A program made the translations under genes and the position numbers. Source: Ruminococcus sp. (GTDB lineage: Bacteria; Bacillota; Clostridia; Oscillospirales; Ruminococcaceae). Taken from it: a stretch of DNA of 64,000 bases. Positions 51,764-60,020 of the stretch are shown here, in pieces. Each line of letters starts with the position of its first letter. Positions within the stretch are counted from its first letter, which is position 1. The stretch lies in the NCBI GenBank assembly GCA_017470535.1, contig JAFUYP010000009.1, forward strand, positions 1 through 64,000. Reading direction: 5' to 3'. Below the pieces are notes generated by a model, which worked only from the letters and a program-made list of their open reading frames with translations, was not told the origin of the DNA and ran no database searches.

Positions 51764-52540
51764 ATGGCAGAACAGACACTTGTGGGCGGACTGCGTGCAG
51801 TCGAGCTGTATTATAGGTCTGTCCGTGATATTTCTACCGGTCAGGCGGCGTTTTTGCAGTCGCAGACAAGGCTCAATACCCCCGATATGGGCGTTATGAT
51901 GCCGGAGGCATACAGGGAGCTTTGTGACTATACTAACCAGTGTGTCTCGCTTTTCGGTCTGGAGCTAGTTCAGGCGCTTGAATCGCATAATAAGTTCGTT
52001 GACCGTGATGTTGATTTTCGCTGGCTGTCGGTGTATATGCCGGTAGCGTTCTTAAAGGACGAAAAGGCTGAAAAGGGCATACTCGGCTATATGCAGCGCT
52101 ATAAGATACAGACCAACCGTATATGCTTTGAGCTGCCTGAAAAGCTGCTCGACGAAACAGACGGCGCAGCCTCCGAGAATATAAAAAAGCTCAGGAACCG
52201 TGGCTTCCACTTTATGCTGACAGGCTTTGGTGCAAGCTCCTGCCCGATGATGAGACTGTCTGACTTTGCGGTCGATCATGTGCTGATGAGCGCTGAGGTG
52301 ACAAATTACCTCGGGCGTGATGAACGCTCGGACGGCGCTGTAAGGAGCATGATAACCTTTGCAAAGGAAATGGGCGCTGAGCCGATAGCAGACGGTGTAG
52401 TCAATGCAAAACAGGCAGAAATGCTGTTTGAGTTTGACTGTAATTACTGTACCGGCTCGCTTGCCGGCAAATATACGCAGGAGCGCTATATAAGGCGCAA
52501 GGGCGATGATAATGAAGAAGATAACGATGAACAGACTTGA
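51764..52540 (+). CDS. Degenerate EAL-domain protein
   Basis: The 258-residue protein has the fold of an EAL domain but not its catalytic residues. The usual ExL is AVELYYRSVRD, the later glutamate region reads RICFELPEKLLDE, and the C-terminal DG...QGY region reads IADGVVNAKQAEMLFEFDCNYCTGSLAGKY. EAL enzymes cleave cyclic di-GMP; degenerate ones bind it or act as protein scaffolds. It has no membrane or second domain. It is the first gene of a nine-gene operon encoding signal peptidases and an AAA+ ATPase, so a regulatory role for the operon is plausible. Confidence 0.8.
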   Translation: MAEQTLVGGLRAVELYYRSVRDISTGQAAFLQSQTRLNTPDMGVMMPEAYRELCDYTNQCVSLFGLELVQALESHNKFVDRDVDFRWLSVYMPVAFLKDEKAEKGILGYMQRYKIQTNRICFELPEKLLDETDGAASENIKKLRNRGFHFMLTGFGASSCPMMRLSDFAVDHVLMSAEVTNYLGRDERSDGAVRSMITFAKEMGAEPIADGVVNAKQAEMLFEFDCNYCTGSLAGKYTQERYIRRKGDDNEEDNDEQT

Positions 52541-52565
52541 TCGTGATATAAGGAGAATGTTATAA

Positions 52566-53279
52566 ATGGATGAAAAGGTAAGAGATGTCCTGGAGCTGCG
52601 GCGTACCGCCAAGGAGGTCAAGCGCCATGTAGTCATCATGCGTGTGCTGGGGCTGCTTGTCATAATCCTTGTGGCGATACTTTCGATAGCCTACGCTATC
52701 TCGTATTTCTACGATAAATACGGCAGCTTTACTGTAAGGATAGATAAGTACGATATGGTAAAGCAGGGGCTCACACTTTCCGAGAACCCCGAGTGGGACA
52801 GGACTCAGTCGGTGCTGAACGCCGATATAGTGTATGATATGACAAATATCAGCGGTGAGGATCTCCCCGATAATATAGATATGGTAAACGGCTCGCATAA
52901 CGGCGACAGCTATATAGCGTATACCTTCTACCTGATAAATTCAGGCGACGATACTATCTCCTATGAGGGCGAGATGACACTTGAAAACGTCACCAATAAG
53001 CTCGACGAGGCGATAAGGATAGCGGTGTATATAAACGGCGAAAAGACCGTCTACGGCAAGACCAAGTCGAGCGGCGGCGGTATCGAGGGCGACTGCGATA
53101 AGGAGTTCGATACCTCAAATATCGTAATGACCACTAAGCATGAGGGCTTCAAGCCGAAAGCCAAGGATAAGTTCACCGTTGTGGTATGGCTCGAGGGCAA
53201 CGACCCTGACTGTACAGATGAGCTTATAGGCGGCACATTAAAGCTCGGCATGGACTTCAGTATAGTAGAAACAACATAA
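52566..53279 (+). CDS. Membrane-anchored extracytoplasmic protein, TasA/SipW-substrate-like
   Basis: The 237-residue protein has a short N-terminal cytosolic part, one membrane helix at about 25-47 (MRVLGLLVIILVAILSIAYAISYF), and an extracytoplasmic beta-rich domain. The latter has EGNDPDCTDELIGGTLKLGM near the end, which resembles the segment found in TasA/camelysin-type substrates of SipW. The gene directly precedes a SipW-type signal peptidase, making it the probable substrate. The cleavage site is not obvious, since the residues after the helix (YDKYGSFTVRIDKYD) do not show a clear AxA. Confidence 0.7.
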   Translation: MDEKVRDVLELRRTAKEVKRHVVIMRVLGLLVIILVAILSIAYAISYFYDKYGSFTVRIDKYDMVKQGLTLSENPEWDRTQSVLNADIVYDMTNISGEDLPDNIDMVNGSHNGDSYIAYTFYLINSGDDTISYEGEMTLENVTNKLDEAIRIAVYINGEKTVYGKTKSSGGGIEGDCDKEFDTSNIVMTTKHEGFKPKAKDKFTVVVWLEGNDPDCTDELIGGTLKLGMDFSIVETT

Positions 53280-53297
53280 ACAGGGGAGTAAGATCAT

Positions 53298-54017
53298 ATG
53301 AAAAAAGCTTTATCAATCATTCTTAATGTTCTGGCATGGATCATACTGCTCTTTGCACTGCTGGTAACGATACTTGTTTTTTCGTCATCAAGAAACGGCG
53401 ATACTGCAAAGATATTCGGCTATATACCGCTGACAGTAGAAACAGACTCGATGAAGCCGACATTCAAGTCGGGCGACCTTATAATAATCAAGGAGATAGA
53501 TGATATATATACTCTTGAAAAGGGCGATGTCATCACATACTGGACGATAATAGACGGCAAGCGTGTCAAAAACACCCACCGTATCGTGGATATAAATGAG
53601 TTTGAATCATCAAGGAGCTTCGTTATGAAGGGTGATGCAAACGACGCAAACGACGAGGAGCCTGCACTCCCGTCAGACATCATCGGTAAATGGAACGATA
53701 CCAAGATAGGCGGCGCAGGAAAGATAATGGATTTCCTGCGTACCAAAAAGGGGTTCTTTATCTGTATCGTTATCCCGATGATACTCTTCTTCCTCTTTGA
53801 GCTTTATAAGTTCATAGTAACTCTCATAGAGGTCAAGAAGCCTGCACTTTCCGAGGAGGACGAGGAAGAGATAAAGAAACGTGCTATCGAGGAATATCTG
53901 GCAGAGCAGAAAAAGGAGGATGCCGCAGATGAGCCTGACAACAAGGCTCAGCAGGCATCAGACGAGAACGGGGAAGAGAAAAAACAGGAAGACACCGAAA
54001 AACAAAAAGAGGAATAA
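53298..54017 (+). CDS. ER/archaeal-type signal peptidase I (SipW-like), first copy
   Basis: The 239-residue protein has an N-terminal helix (9-30), then the S26B catalytic set. The catalytic Ser is in VETDSMKPTFKSGDLI, the His is in KNTHRIVDI in place of the bacterial Lys, and the Asp lies in MKGDANDANDEE. A second membrane helix near 155-178 is followed by a charged, Glu/Lys-rich tail. SipW-type enzymes process TasA/camelysin-like matrix proteins in Bacillus. Its likely substrate is encoded directly upstream. A second SipW-type gene lies at 57906. Confidence 0.9.
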   Translation: MKKALSIILNVLAWIILLFALLVTILVFSSSRNGDTAKIFGYIPLTVETDSMKPTFKSGDLIIIKEIDDIYTLEKGDVITYWTIIDGKRVKNTHRIVDINEFESSRSFVMKGDANDANDEEPALPSDIIGKWNDTKIGGAGKIMDFLRTKKGFFICIVIPMILFFLFELYKFIVTLIEVKKPALSEEDEEEIKKRAIEEYLAEQKKEDAADEPDNKAQQASDENGEEKKQEDTEKQKEE

Positions 54018-54031
54018 ATTAGGAGAAGGCT

Positions 54032-55615
54032 ATGAATGAGTTTTTAAAATGGTTTTATGTGTTCATATCTGAGATGCTCAAAGGCTTCGGCGATATTTTC
54101 GGCGGACTGTGGAGCGGTCTTAAACAGATATTCAACATCAAAAATTACATAGAAATATTCAAAAACTACTCTACCCAGTTCGGGGCGCTTGCATGGATAC
54201 TGTCGATACTTGCTATCATACTTGTCATAGCGGTCTATGTGCTGATACTGTTTATGATAATACTCGGTTTCAGAAAGTACGTCCGCTTCCGCCATTCGAT
54301 AGTGTCCAATGAAGACCTGCTCGAGGAGATAGCGCTCCTTCAGCGCCGTGTCCTTAAAATGACAAAGGAAAAGGACGAGATAATGGCAATGAAGGTCGCA
54401 CAGATGGGTCTGCCTGTTTCGGGCGCTATGGCACTTGGCGACGGTCAGATGATGCTTGAAGGCGAGGCAGCCGGTGCTGAGGGTATGGCAGGCGGTGAAA
54501 ACGTCACTACCGACGACGGTGTCGTTCAGACTACCGACAGGCGCTTTTCAAAGCTCATGGAGGTCGATGCCTTCTATAAGACCTATACTCCGCCTGAGTA
54601 TGATAATAATATCACGCTTGAAGAATTCTGCGACAGGTACAGAAACTTCGCCTGCTCAAGAATGCACCTTTACTATGAGCCTAAGACTATCAGACTGTTC
54701 ATTGCCGGTATGGCGTCTACAAAGCTGATAATCCTGCAGGGTATCTCCGGTACAGGTAAGACATCGCTTCCGTATTCGTTCGGTAAGTTTTTGCAAAACG
54801 ATACTACTATCGCATCGGTACAGCCGTCATGGCGTGACCGTACAGAGCTTTTTGGCTACTTCAATGAGTTTACCAAGAACTTCAACGAGACCGAGACCTT
54901 AAAGAGGATCTACGCATCAAGCTATAATAACGATATAAACCTTATCCTACTCGATGAGATGAATATAGCCCGTATCGAGTACTATTTCGCAGAGATGCTC
55001 TCTATCCTTGAAATGCCAAACGCAGACGAGTGGGAGCTCGATATAGTTCCTAACGCATGGAGCACCGACCCTGTCAACCTTGACCACGGCAAGATAAGGA
55101 TACCGCAGAATATCTGGTATATCGGTACGGCTAATAACGATGACTCTACATACGCTATCTCCGATAAGGTTTACGACCGTGCGCAGCCTATCAACCTTGA
55201 CGCTAAGGGCGTGGCATTCGATGCACCGGATACACCGCCTATCAATATGGGCTTTGATCACCTCGATGCACTGTTCAACGAGGCGTTTGAGAAGTATCCT
55301 ATCTCGCAGGAGAACTTAAAGAAGATACAGCAGCTTGACCTGTGGGTGATCGAAAAGCTCAGAGTGGCTTTCGGTAACCGTATACTTAAACAGATGAACC
55401 TGTTCGTCCCTGTGTATGTTGCCTGCGGCGGCGAGGAGCTTGACGGTATCGACTATGTTCTTGCGACTAAGATATTCAGAAAGTTTGAGAGCCTGAACCT
55501 TGCTATGCTTCGTGATGAGCTGAGAGAGCTTTGTGTGTATATCAATAAATCATTCGGCAAGAATAAGATGAACGAGTCTATCGCATATCTTGAAAGACTC
55601 CAGAAGCTGTTCTGA
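54032..55615 (+). CDS. Membrane-anchored McrB-like AAA+ ATPase
   Basis: The 527-residue protein has a hydrophobic helix at about 52-80, a linker, then a McrB-type AAA+ domain. Walker A is GISGTGKTSLPYS (near 236), Walker B is INLILLDEMNIARIEYYF (near 303), and sensor-type WYIGTANNDDSTYAISDKVYDR follows. In McrBC the ATPase powers a nuclease; here there is a membrane helix and no restriction domain, so DNA restriction is not implied. The next gene encodes a DUF2357-like protein, the usual partner of such ATPases, suggesting an AAA-DUF2357 machine at the membrane. Confidence 0.88.
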   Translation: MNEFLKWFYVFISEMLKGFGDIFGGLWSGLKQIFNIKNYIEIFKNYSTQFGALAWILSILAIILVIAVYVLILFMIILGFRKYVRFRHSIVSNEDLLEEIALLQRRVLKMTKEKDEIMAMKVAQMGLPVSGAMALGDGQMMLEGEAAGAEGMAGGENVTTDDGVVQTTDRRFSKLMEVDAFYKTYTPPEYDNNITLEEFCDRYRNFACSRMHLYYEPKTIRLFIAGMASTKLIILQGISGTGKTSLPYSFGKFLQNDTTIASVQPSWRDRTELFGYFNEFTKNFNETETLKRIYASSYNNDINLILLDEMNIARIEYYFAEMLSILEMPNADEWELDIVPNAWSTDPVNLDHGKIRIPQNIWYIGTANNDDSTYAISDKVYDRAQPINLDAKGVAFDAPDTPPINMGFDHLDALFNEAFEKYPISQENLKKIQQLDLWVIEKLRVAFGNRILKQMNLFVPVYVACGGEELDGIDYVLATKIFRKFESLNLAMLRDELRELCVYINKSFGKNKMNESIAYLERLQKLF

Positions 55616-55659
55616 TAAATGCCTGCATAAAAAATATATCGAAAGGGGTGAAGTTATAA

Positions 55660-57909
55660 TTGAGCGGTTCAAATACCCAGTGGCTCAAGGAATTCAAGAG
55701 CTTTGTAAAGGAATTCAATGACGACGAGCTGTTTAATTCTCTTGATTCGCTCCTCAGATCAAGCAGAAATAACTTCGCCTTCAATAAAAAGAAAATGGAA
55801 AAGGCGATAGACGTTTCGTGGGTAGAAACTATCGAAAACGGTCTTTTCCATGTAGATAACGTCATAAGAAATCCCCGGCGTACTATCGAGGACGTCGAGG
55901 AGGTAGTGCCGATAGCGCTGTCACGAAAGATAACAGTCGAGAGCGTCAAGCACTTGGCACAGCATACCGACCTTATACAGAGTATAGATAAAAGGACGGG
56001 CAAGATAACACCGTCGAAGATACTCAATGTCCATAAGGAAGAGAGCTTGCAGACATATGAGAATAAGTTTGTCAATACGCTTGTTGACAGGCTTTATATA
56101 TTCATCAACAGAAGATATGAAAAGCTCGCACAGGTCGCAAAGGATGAGGAGGTCCTCACCCTCGGCTATGATGCCGATATAGACGATGGCTGCGGCGGCA
56201 AGATGAAGATAGGCATAAATATCGAAACTATCGACAGCCTTGATACAGTCAATGAGAGCGGACTGACCGTGTGGCAGAGGGTCGAAAAGCTCAAAAAGGC
56301 GATAGAGGGCTATAAAGGCTCGGAGCTTTGTACAACACTTGGCAATACATATATCCGCCCGCCTGTAATGCGTACAAACGCTATCATGAAAAACGTAGAC
56401 CTCAAAGCCTGCCTGACGCTGTGGCAGTATATCGAGAGCTATGATAAGGTAGGGTATGAGATAAATGTCGAGAATACCGCCGTCAAGCCTGATATACGGT
56501 ATGTCGAGGACTTTTATAAGATAGTAGTGCTGAGCCTTTTGCTTTTCAGATCATATAATTCAGATAAGAATAAAAAAATCGAAGAGATGAAGACCGTCAG
56601 GCAGCGCTCTCTTATGCCGAGGTTCTTAAAGCGCTTTGATAAGGAGCTTGCATCGAGCTATAATGTCGAGGGCGAAGCCGCTGCCGGTTATATAGCCGCA
56701 GACAGCGACCTTAAACTTGTCAAGACAATGCCCGAGGACGTAAGCGGCGTTATAGACCAGGTCGCTAAGGTCATCGAGATAGAGCGTGCATATCTGCGTG
56801 AGGTCGAAAGACAGCGCTTAGAACAGATAAGAGCCGAGGAAGAAGCAGAGCGTAAGCGTAAGGAAGAAGAAGCACGCCGTGAAGAGCTAAGACGTATAGA
56901 AGAAGCTAAGGAAGCAGAGCGTGAGCGTATCAGACAGCAGCAGATAGAGGAAGAACGTCAGCTGCGTGAGATGTTAGAGCGTAAGAAAGCCGAGCAGGAG
57001 GCTGCCGAGCGGGAGCGTGCAAGACAGGAAGAGATACGCCTGCAAAAGCTCGAAGAAGAGCGTAAGCGTGAGGAAGAAGAGCGTAAGAAGCGTGAGGAAG
57101 AAGAGCGTGCTGCTGCCGAGCGTGAGCGTATAAAACAGGATAAACTCCAGGTAATGACCGAGCTTGGCGAAGCAGAGGGTCTGGACGCCGAGCAGATAGA
57201 GGACGAGTTCGAGGACGCAGAAGCTGCCGAGGAACAGAAGGCTTACGAGGAAGTTACCGAGGAAGAGATAAAAGAGGTAAAAAACGATATAGAGGAAGCT
57301 GCCGAGGAGGGCGAGGAGCAGCCTGAGGAATTTGAAGACCCGAGGGCAGTCGCCGCAAGACTCAAGCTCGAACAGCAGAAGAAGGAAAAGGAACGTGCCG
57401 AGAGGGAGCGTGCCGAGCGTCTTAAAGCCGACAGACAGCGCTTTGAGAGCAAGCCGTTTTGGGAGATATATAAAGAGTATTCAAAGAATCCTATCTATGC
57501 GATACCGAGGTTTATCAGGTATATCTTAGCGTTCGTGTTTGGTATAATACCTGCGGATACGGATAACCCCGATCTGAAAGCAAAGCTCGCAGCAAGAAAG
57601 GCAAAACAGGAAGCCGAGGAGATCGAGCACGCAAAGCGTATCGAGATGGAGGGCTACTACAAGAAGTACGCCCAGACCTTCAAGTATCGCTTTATGCGAA
57701 GGATACAGGATCGCAAGTTCAAGAAAAAGCGAAAGAAGGAAGCAAAGAGCAGACCAAGACCTGTATACAAGCCGCCTGTCCGTACTGCCGAGCAGCAGCG
57801 TGAGATAGATACTATGATGAAACGCCTGTATAAGGAATACCATGTATCGCTCATAGAGAAGATAAGGCGGTGGGCAGAGGAATTCAGGTTCAAGCATAAG
57901 AGGAGATGA
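55660..57909 (+). CDS. DUF2357-like protein with long coiled coil, partner of the AAA+ ATPase
   Basis: The 749-residue protein has a DUF2357-like N-terminal half, with NVHKEESLQTYENKFVNTLVDRLYIF near 122 and LKACLTLWQYIESYD later. It continues as a highly charged coiled coil at about 370-520, full of KR/E repeats, followed by a Glu-rich stretch. A short hydrophobic segment near 615 (PRFIRYILAFVFGIIP) could touch the membrane, and the tail is basic. I see no PD-(D/E)XK nuclease motif, which McrC partners normally have. Its start is TTG 55660 with GGGGTGA upstream. Confidence 0.78.
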   Translation: MSGSNTQWLKEFKSFVKEFNDDELFNSLDSLLRSSRNNFAFNKKKMEKAIDVSWVETIENGLFHVDNVIRNPRRTIEDVEEVVPIALSRKITVESVKHLAQHTDLIQSIDKRTGKITPSKILNVHKEESLQTYENKFVNTLVDRLYIFINRRYEKLAQVAKDEEVLTLGYDADIDDGCGGKMKIGINIETIDSLDTVNESGLTVWQRVEKLKKAIEGYKGSELCTTLGNTYIRPPVMRTNAIMKNVDLKACLTLWQYIESYDKVGYEINVENTAVKPDIRYVEDFYKIVVLSLLLFRSYNSDKNKKIEEMKTVRQRSLMPRFLKRFDKELASSYNVEGEAAAGYIAADSDLKLVKTMPEDVSGVIDQVAKVIEIERAYLREVERQRLEQIRAEEEAERKRKEEEARREELRRIEEAKEAERERIRQQQIEEERQLREMLERKKAEQEAAERERARQEEIRLQKLEEERKREEEERKKREEEERAAAERERIKQDKLQVMTELGEAEGLDAEQIEDEFEDAEAAEEQKAYEEVTEEEIKEVKNDIEEAAEEGEEQPEEFEDPRAVAARLKLEQQKKEKERAERERAERLKADRQRFESKPFWEIYKEYSKNPIYAIPRFIRYILAFVFGIIPADTDNPDLKAKLAARKAKQEAEEIEHAKRIEMEGYYKKYAQTFKYRFMRRIQDRKFKKKRKKEAKSRPRPVYKPPVRTAEQQREIDTMMKRLYKEYHVSLIEKIRRWAEEFRFKHKRR

Positions 57910-58625
57910 CAATAGGCTTGTCAAAAGATGAGAATGCGGGAAAGAAAAAGAATATTTTTTCAAAGGCTGTAAATATCACGCTGAGCATTCTCGTGCTGCT
58001 TATGGCAGGAACAGTTGCCTATGTGATGATAATGAATTCCAGAGGAAAGGCTGTCAGCTTTTTCGGAAAAAGTATACTTACTGTCGTAACAGGCAGTATG
58101 GAGCCTTCTGTCCATGAGGGCGACTATATAATAATAGAAAAGACAGACAGTAAAGAGCTTAAAGTAAATGACATAATAACCTATGTTTCCCGTCAGGAGG
58201 ATATAAAGGGTATGTATGTCACTCACAGGATAATCGGTATAGACCCTGACGGCAGCTTTTTAACAAAGGGCGATGCCAATAAAGCTGCCGACAGACTGCC
58301 CGTGTATCCCGAGGATATACTCGGAAAGTATACCGGCAGATCAAGGTTCTTTGAGTTTGTAGGCTCCTTTGCAAATGTAAGAAAGCTCGTGCTGCTGCTT
58401 GTGATAATACCGCTTGCACTTGTGTCGCTTTATGAAGTGAAAACGCTTGCAAAGGTGTTTATCGAGAGCCGGGTGGAAGAAAAGCTCAGTGAGCAGCAGA
58501 GCAAGGAGCAGCTTATCCGTGAGGAGATAGAAAAGGAAAAACAGCGCCTTAGAGAACAGGGCAGTATTGAAAGCGAGGTGAAGACCTGTGGATCAGCAAG
58601 CGATAATGAAAAGGAGAATGATTAG
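57906..58625 (+). CDS. ER/archaeal-type signal peptidase I (SipW-like), second copy
   Basis: The 239-residue S26B protease has an N-terminal helix (about 22-45) and the Ser-His-Asp set in VVTGSMEPSVHEGDYI, VTHRIIGIDPDGSFLT and KGDANKAADRLPV. It differs clearly from the copy at 53298, so the two are not recent duplicates. It overlaps the stop codon of the DUF2357 gene (ATGA), a coupling arrangement. A second membrane helix at about 160-180 is followed by a Glu/Lys-rich tail. Two SipW-type peptidases in one operon suggest different substrates or steps. Confidence 0.88.
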   Translation: MTIGLSKDENAGKKKNIFSKAVNITLSILVLLMAGTVAYVMIMNSRGKAVSFFGKSILTVVTGSMEPSVHEGDYIIIEKTDSKELKVNDIITYVSRQEDIKGMYVTHRIIGIDPDGSFLTKGDANKAADRLPVYPEDILGKYTGRSRFFEFVGSFANVRKLVLLLVIIPLALVSLYEVKTLAKVFIESRVEEKLSEQQSKEQLIREEIEKEKQRLREQGSIESEVKTCGSASDNEKEND

Positions 58626-59040
58626 TGCGATAGTCATATGTATCATCGCAATAATAGGTATGCTTGTGTTCATAGGGCTTTACGTTGACGAAACAAGACG
58701 TGTGCAGGAAACATACCGCTCGCAGTACCATACCAGCTTAAAGCACGCAGGCGACGATATAACCTCCTACCTTAATGCCGAGGGCGATATGGAGATGCGC
58801 TATACAAGACTTGTGAGCGATATGTCAAACGCAGGCTCATTTGCATTTCTGATAGACGGCTTTACCGAAAAGCAGATAGTAGTGAATGAGCTGTATACTG
58901 TGCTTTTAAAATACCCCGATCAGATGAAGGGCAAGCTCGAAGATGTGTTAGAAGCTGTAAAGGATATGCAGCAGGAGCTTGACAAGGGATATGACAAGGC
59001 GCAGGAGATAATAGATTCAGTTGATAAAAAAGGTAATTGA
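58588..59040 (+). CDS. Single-pass membrane protein with helical extracytoplasmic part
   Basis: From GTG 58588, with GAGGTGA 8 nt upstream, this gives 150 residues. It overlaps the second SipW-like gene by 38 nt. One membrane helix is at about 12-32 (AIVICIIAIIGMLVFIGLYV). The rest appears helical and charged, ending VLEAVKDMQQELDKGYDKAQEI, a short coiled coil. I do not recognise it; its single helix and tight packing suggest it is part of the complex made by the operon. Confidence 0.65.
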   Translation: MDQQAIMKRRMISAIVICIIAIIGMLVFIGLYVDETRRVQETYRSQYHTSLKHAGDDITSYLNAEGDMEMRYTRLVSDMSNAGSFAFLIDGFTEKQIVVNELYTVLLKYPDQMKGKLEDVLEAVKDMQQELDKGYDKAQEIIDSVDKKGN

Positions 59041-59060
59041 TCATAAAGGGTGATGTAGTA

Positions 59061-59288
59061 ATGAGTGAGAAAAGCAAACTTAAAAAAGAGATCAAGATAT
59101 GCAGACAGACGATCGAGGAGATAGAGCGTAAGCGTTCAAGGTCGCAGTCTGCGCTCGTTCAGGCGGTGCTTTTGCAGGAAACGCCTAACGAGAACGACGT
59201 TGAGTGGTTCAATAAGTATACAGGCGAGATAACCGCCTGCCGTAACCATATGATAGAGCTGCAAAAAAAGCTCGACTCTATAAAGTAA
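59061..59288 (+). CDS. Small coiled-coil protein of the SipW/AAA operon
   Basis: From ATG 59061 with an AAGGGTGA site this gives 75 residues; a longer reading from 59037 overlaps the previous gene's stop. The sequence is mostly helical and charged (LKKEIKICRQTIEEIERKR and MIELQKKLDSIK), with two cysteines. It is a probable soluble coiled coil of unknown function. Its short length and its place between the membrane protein and the DUF4253 gene suggest an accessory subunit. Confidence 0.55.
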   Translation: MSEKSKLKKEIKICRQTIEEIERKRSRSQSALVQAVLLQETPNENDVEWFNKYTGEITACRNHMIELQKKLDSIK

Positions 59289-59298
59289 GGAGCGTCAT

Positions 59299-59970
59299 AT
59301 GAGTAAGGAGTCACTAGTATCATACCTGGGCTTTGAGTATGAGATGCTGCCCGGTGACCTTGATCCAAAGGGCATTATGCAGTTTATTAAAAAAAAGCAG
59401 AAGGCAGGAAAAGAGCATGGCTATATCCCGGTGATAGTCCCTGTCGAGGACGATCTGGAGGATTATCTTTCAGAGCAGGAGGAAGAGGCTGACGGACCGC
59501 TGCGTGCTGAGGAGTTCTTTTTAGGGCGTGATGAAGAATACGCTGATGCCGACGAGCTTTCGGGCGAGATGACAAAGGGCGATAAAAACGACACCCTCGT
59601 GTCAATGATAGACTATGAGTCGGGAGAGCCTGCCGAGTGCGTCGTGCTGCATCTGCCTACCGATAAGCCGTGGGAAGCCGCATCGCTTGTCCCCATGGGC
59701 GGCTGGAACGAATGCCCCGACCCGTTGCAGATGTCGGTGATACTTAAATACTGGTATGAAAAATACGGTGCAGTCCCGGCAGCGGTGACGCATGATACGC
59801 TGGAACTCATACTGCCTGAGCCGGTGCCGATAGAAAAGGCTTTTGAAGTTGCAAGGGAGCATTATCTTTTCTGCCCCGACAGAGTGACACAGTGTACCGA
59901 GAGCGGAACTATCGGTGAGCTTGCAGGCGATCTGAGCGTGTCAAAGGTCTGGTATTTCTGGTGGGACTGA
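59299..59970 (+). CDS. DUF4253-family protein
   Basis: The 223-residue protein has a charged N-terminal region followed by the DUF4253 domain at about 115-223: GGWNECPDPLQMSVILKYWYEKYGAVPAAVTHDTLEL, then AREHYLFCPDRVTQCTESGTIGEL and the end WYFWWD. The function is unknown; members appear in many bacteria, sometimes as immunity-type or stand-alone proteins. GGAGCG precedes ATG 59299. It is the last gene of the operon, 50 bp before the second MetY gene. Confidence 0.82.
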   Translation: MSKESLVSYLGFEYEMLPGDLDPKGIMQFIKKKQKAGKEHGYIPVIVPVEDDLEDYLSEQEEEADGPLRAEEFFLGRDEEYADADELSGEMTKGDKNDTLVSMIDYESGEPAECVVLHLPTDKPWEAASLVPMGGWNECPDPLQMSVILKYWYEKYGAVPAAVTHDTLELILPEPVPIEKAFEVAREHYLFCPDRVTQCTESGTIGELAGDLSVSKVWYFWWD

Positions 59971-60020
59971 TATTCAATGCACAATTGATAATACTATATA
60001 TAAAAAAGGAGTAATGTAAA

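Noticed and set aside
56800..57450. Repetitive GAG/CGT-rich stretch as a DNA repeat array.
   Set aside because: It encodes the charged coiled coil of the DUF2357 protein; there is no exact repeat unit or spacer.
54032..57909. Labelling the AAA+/DUF2357 pair as McrBC restriction.
   Set aside because: The ATPase has a membrane helix, no nuclease motif is visible in the partner, and the operon contains signal peptidases and an extracytoplasmic protein.
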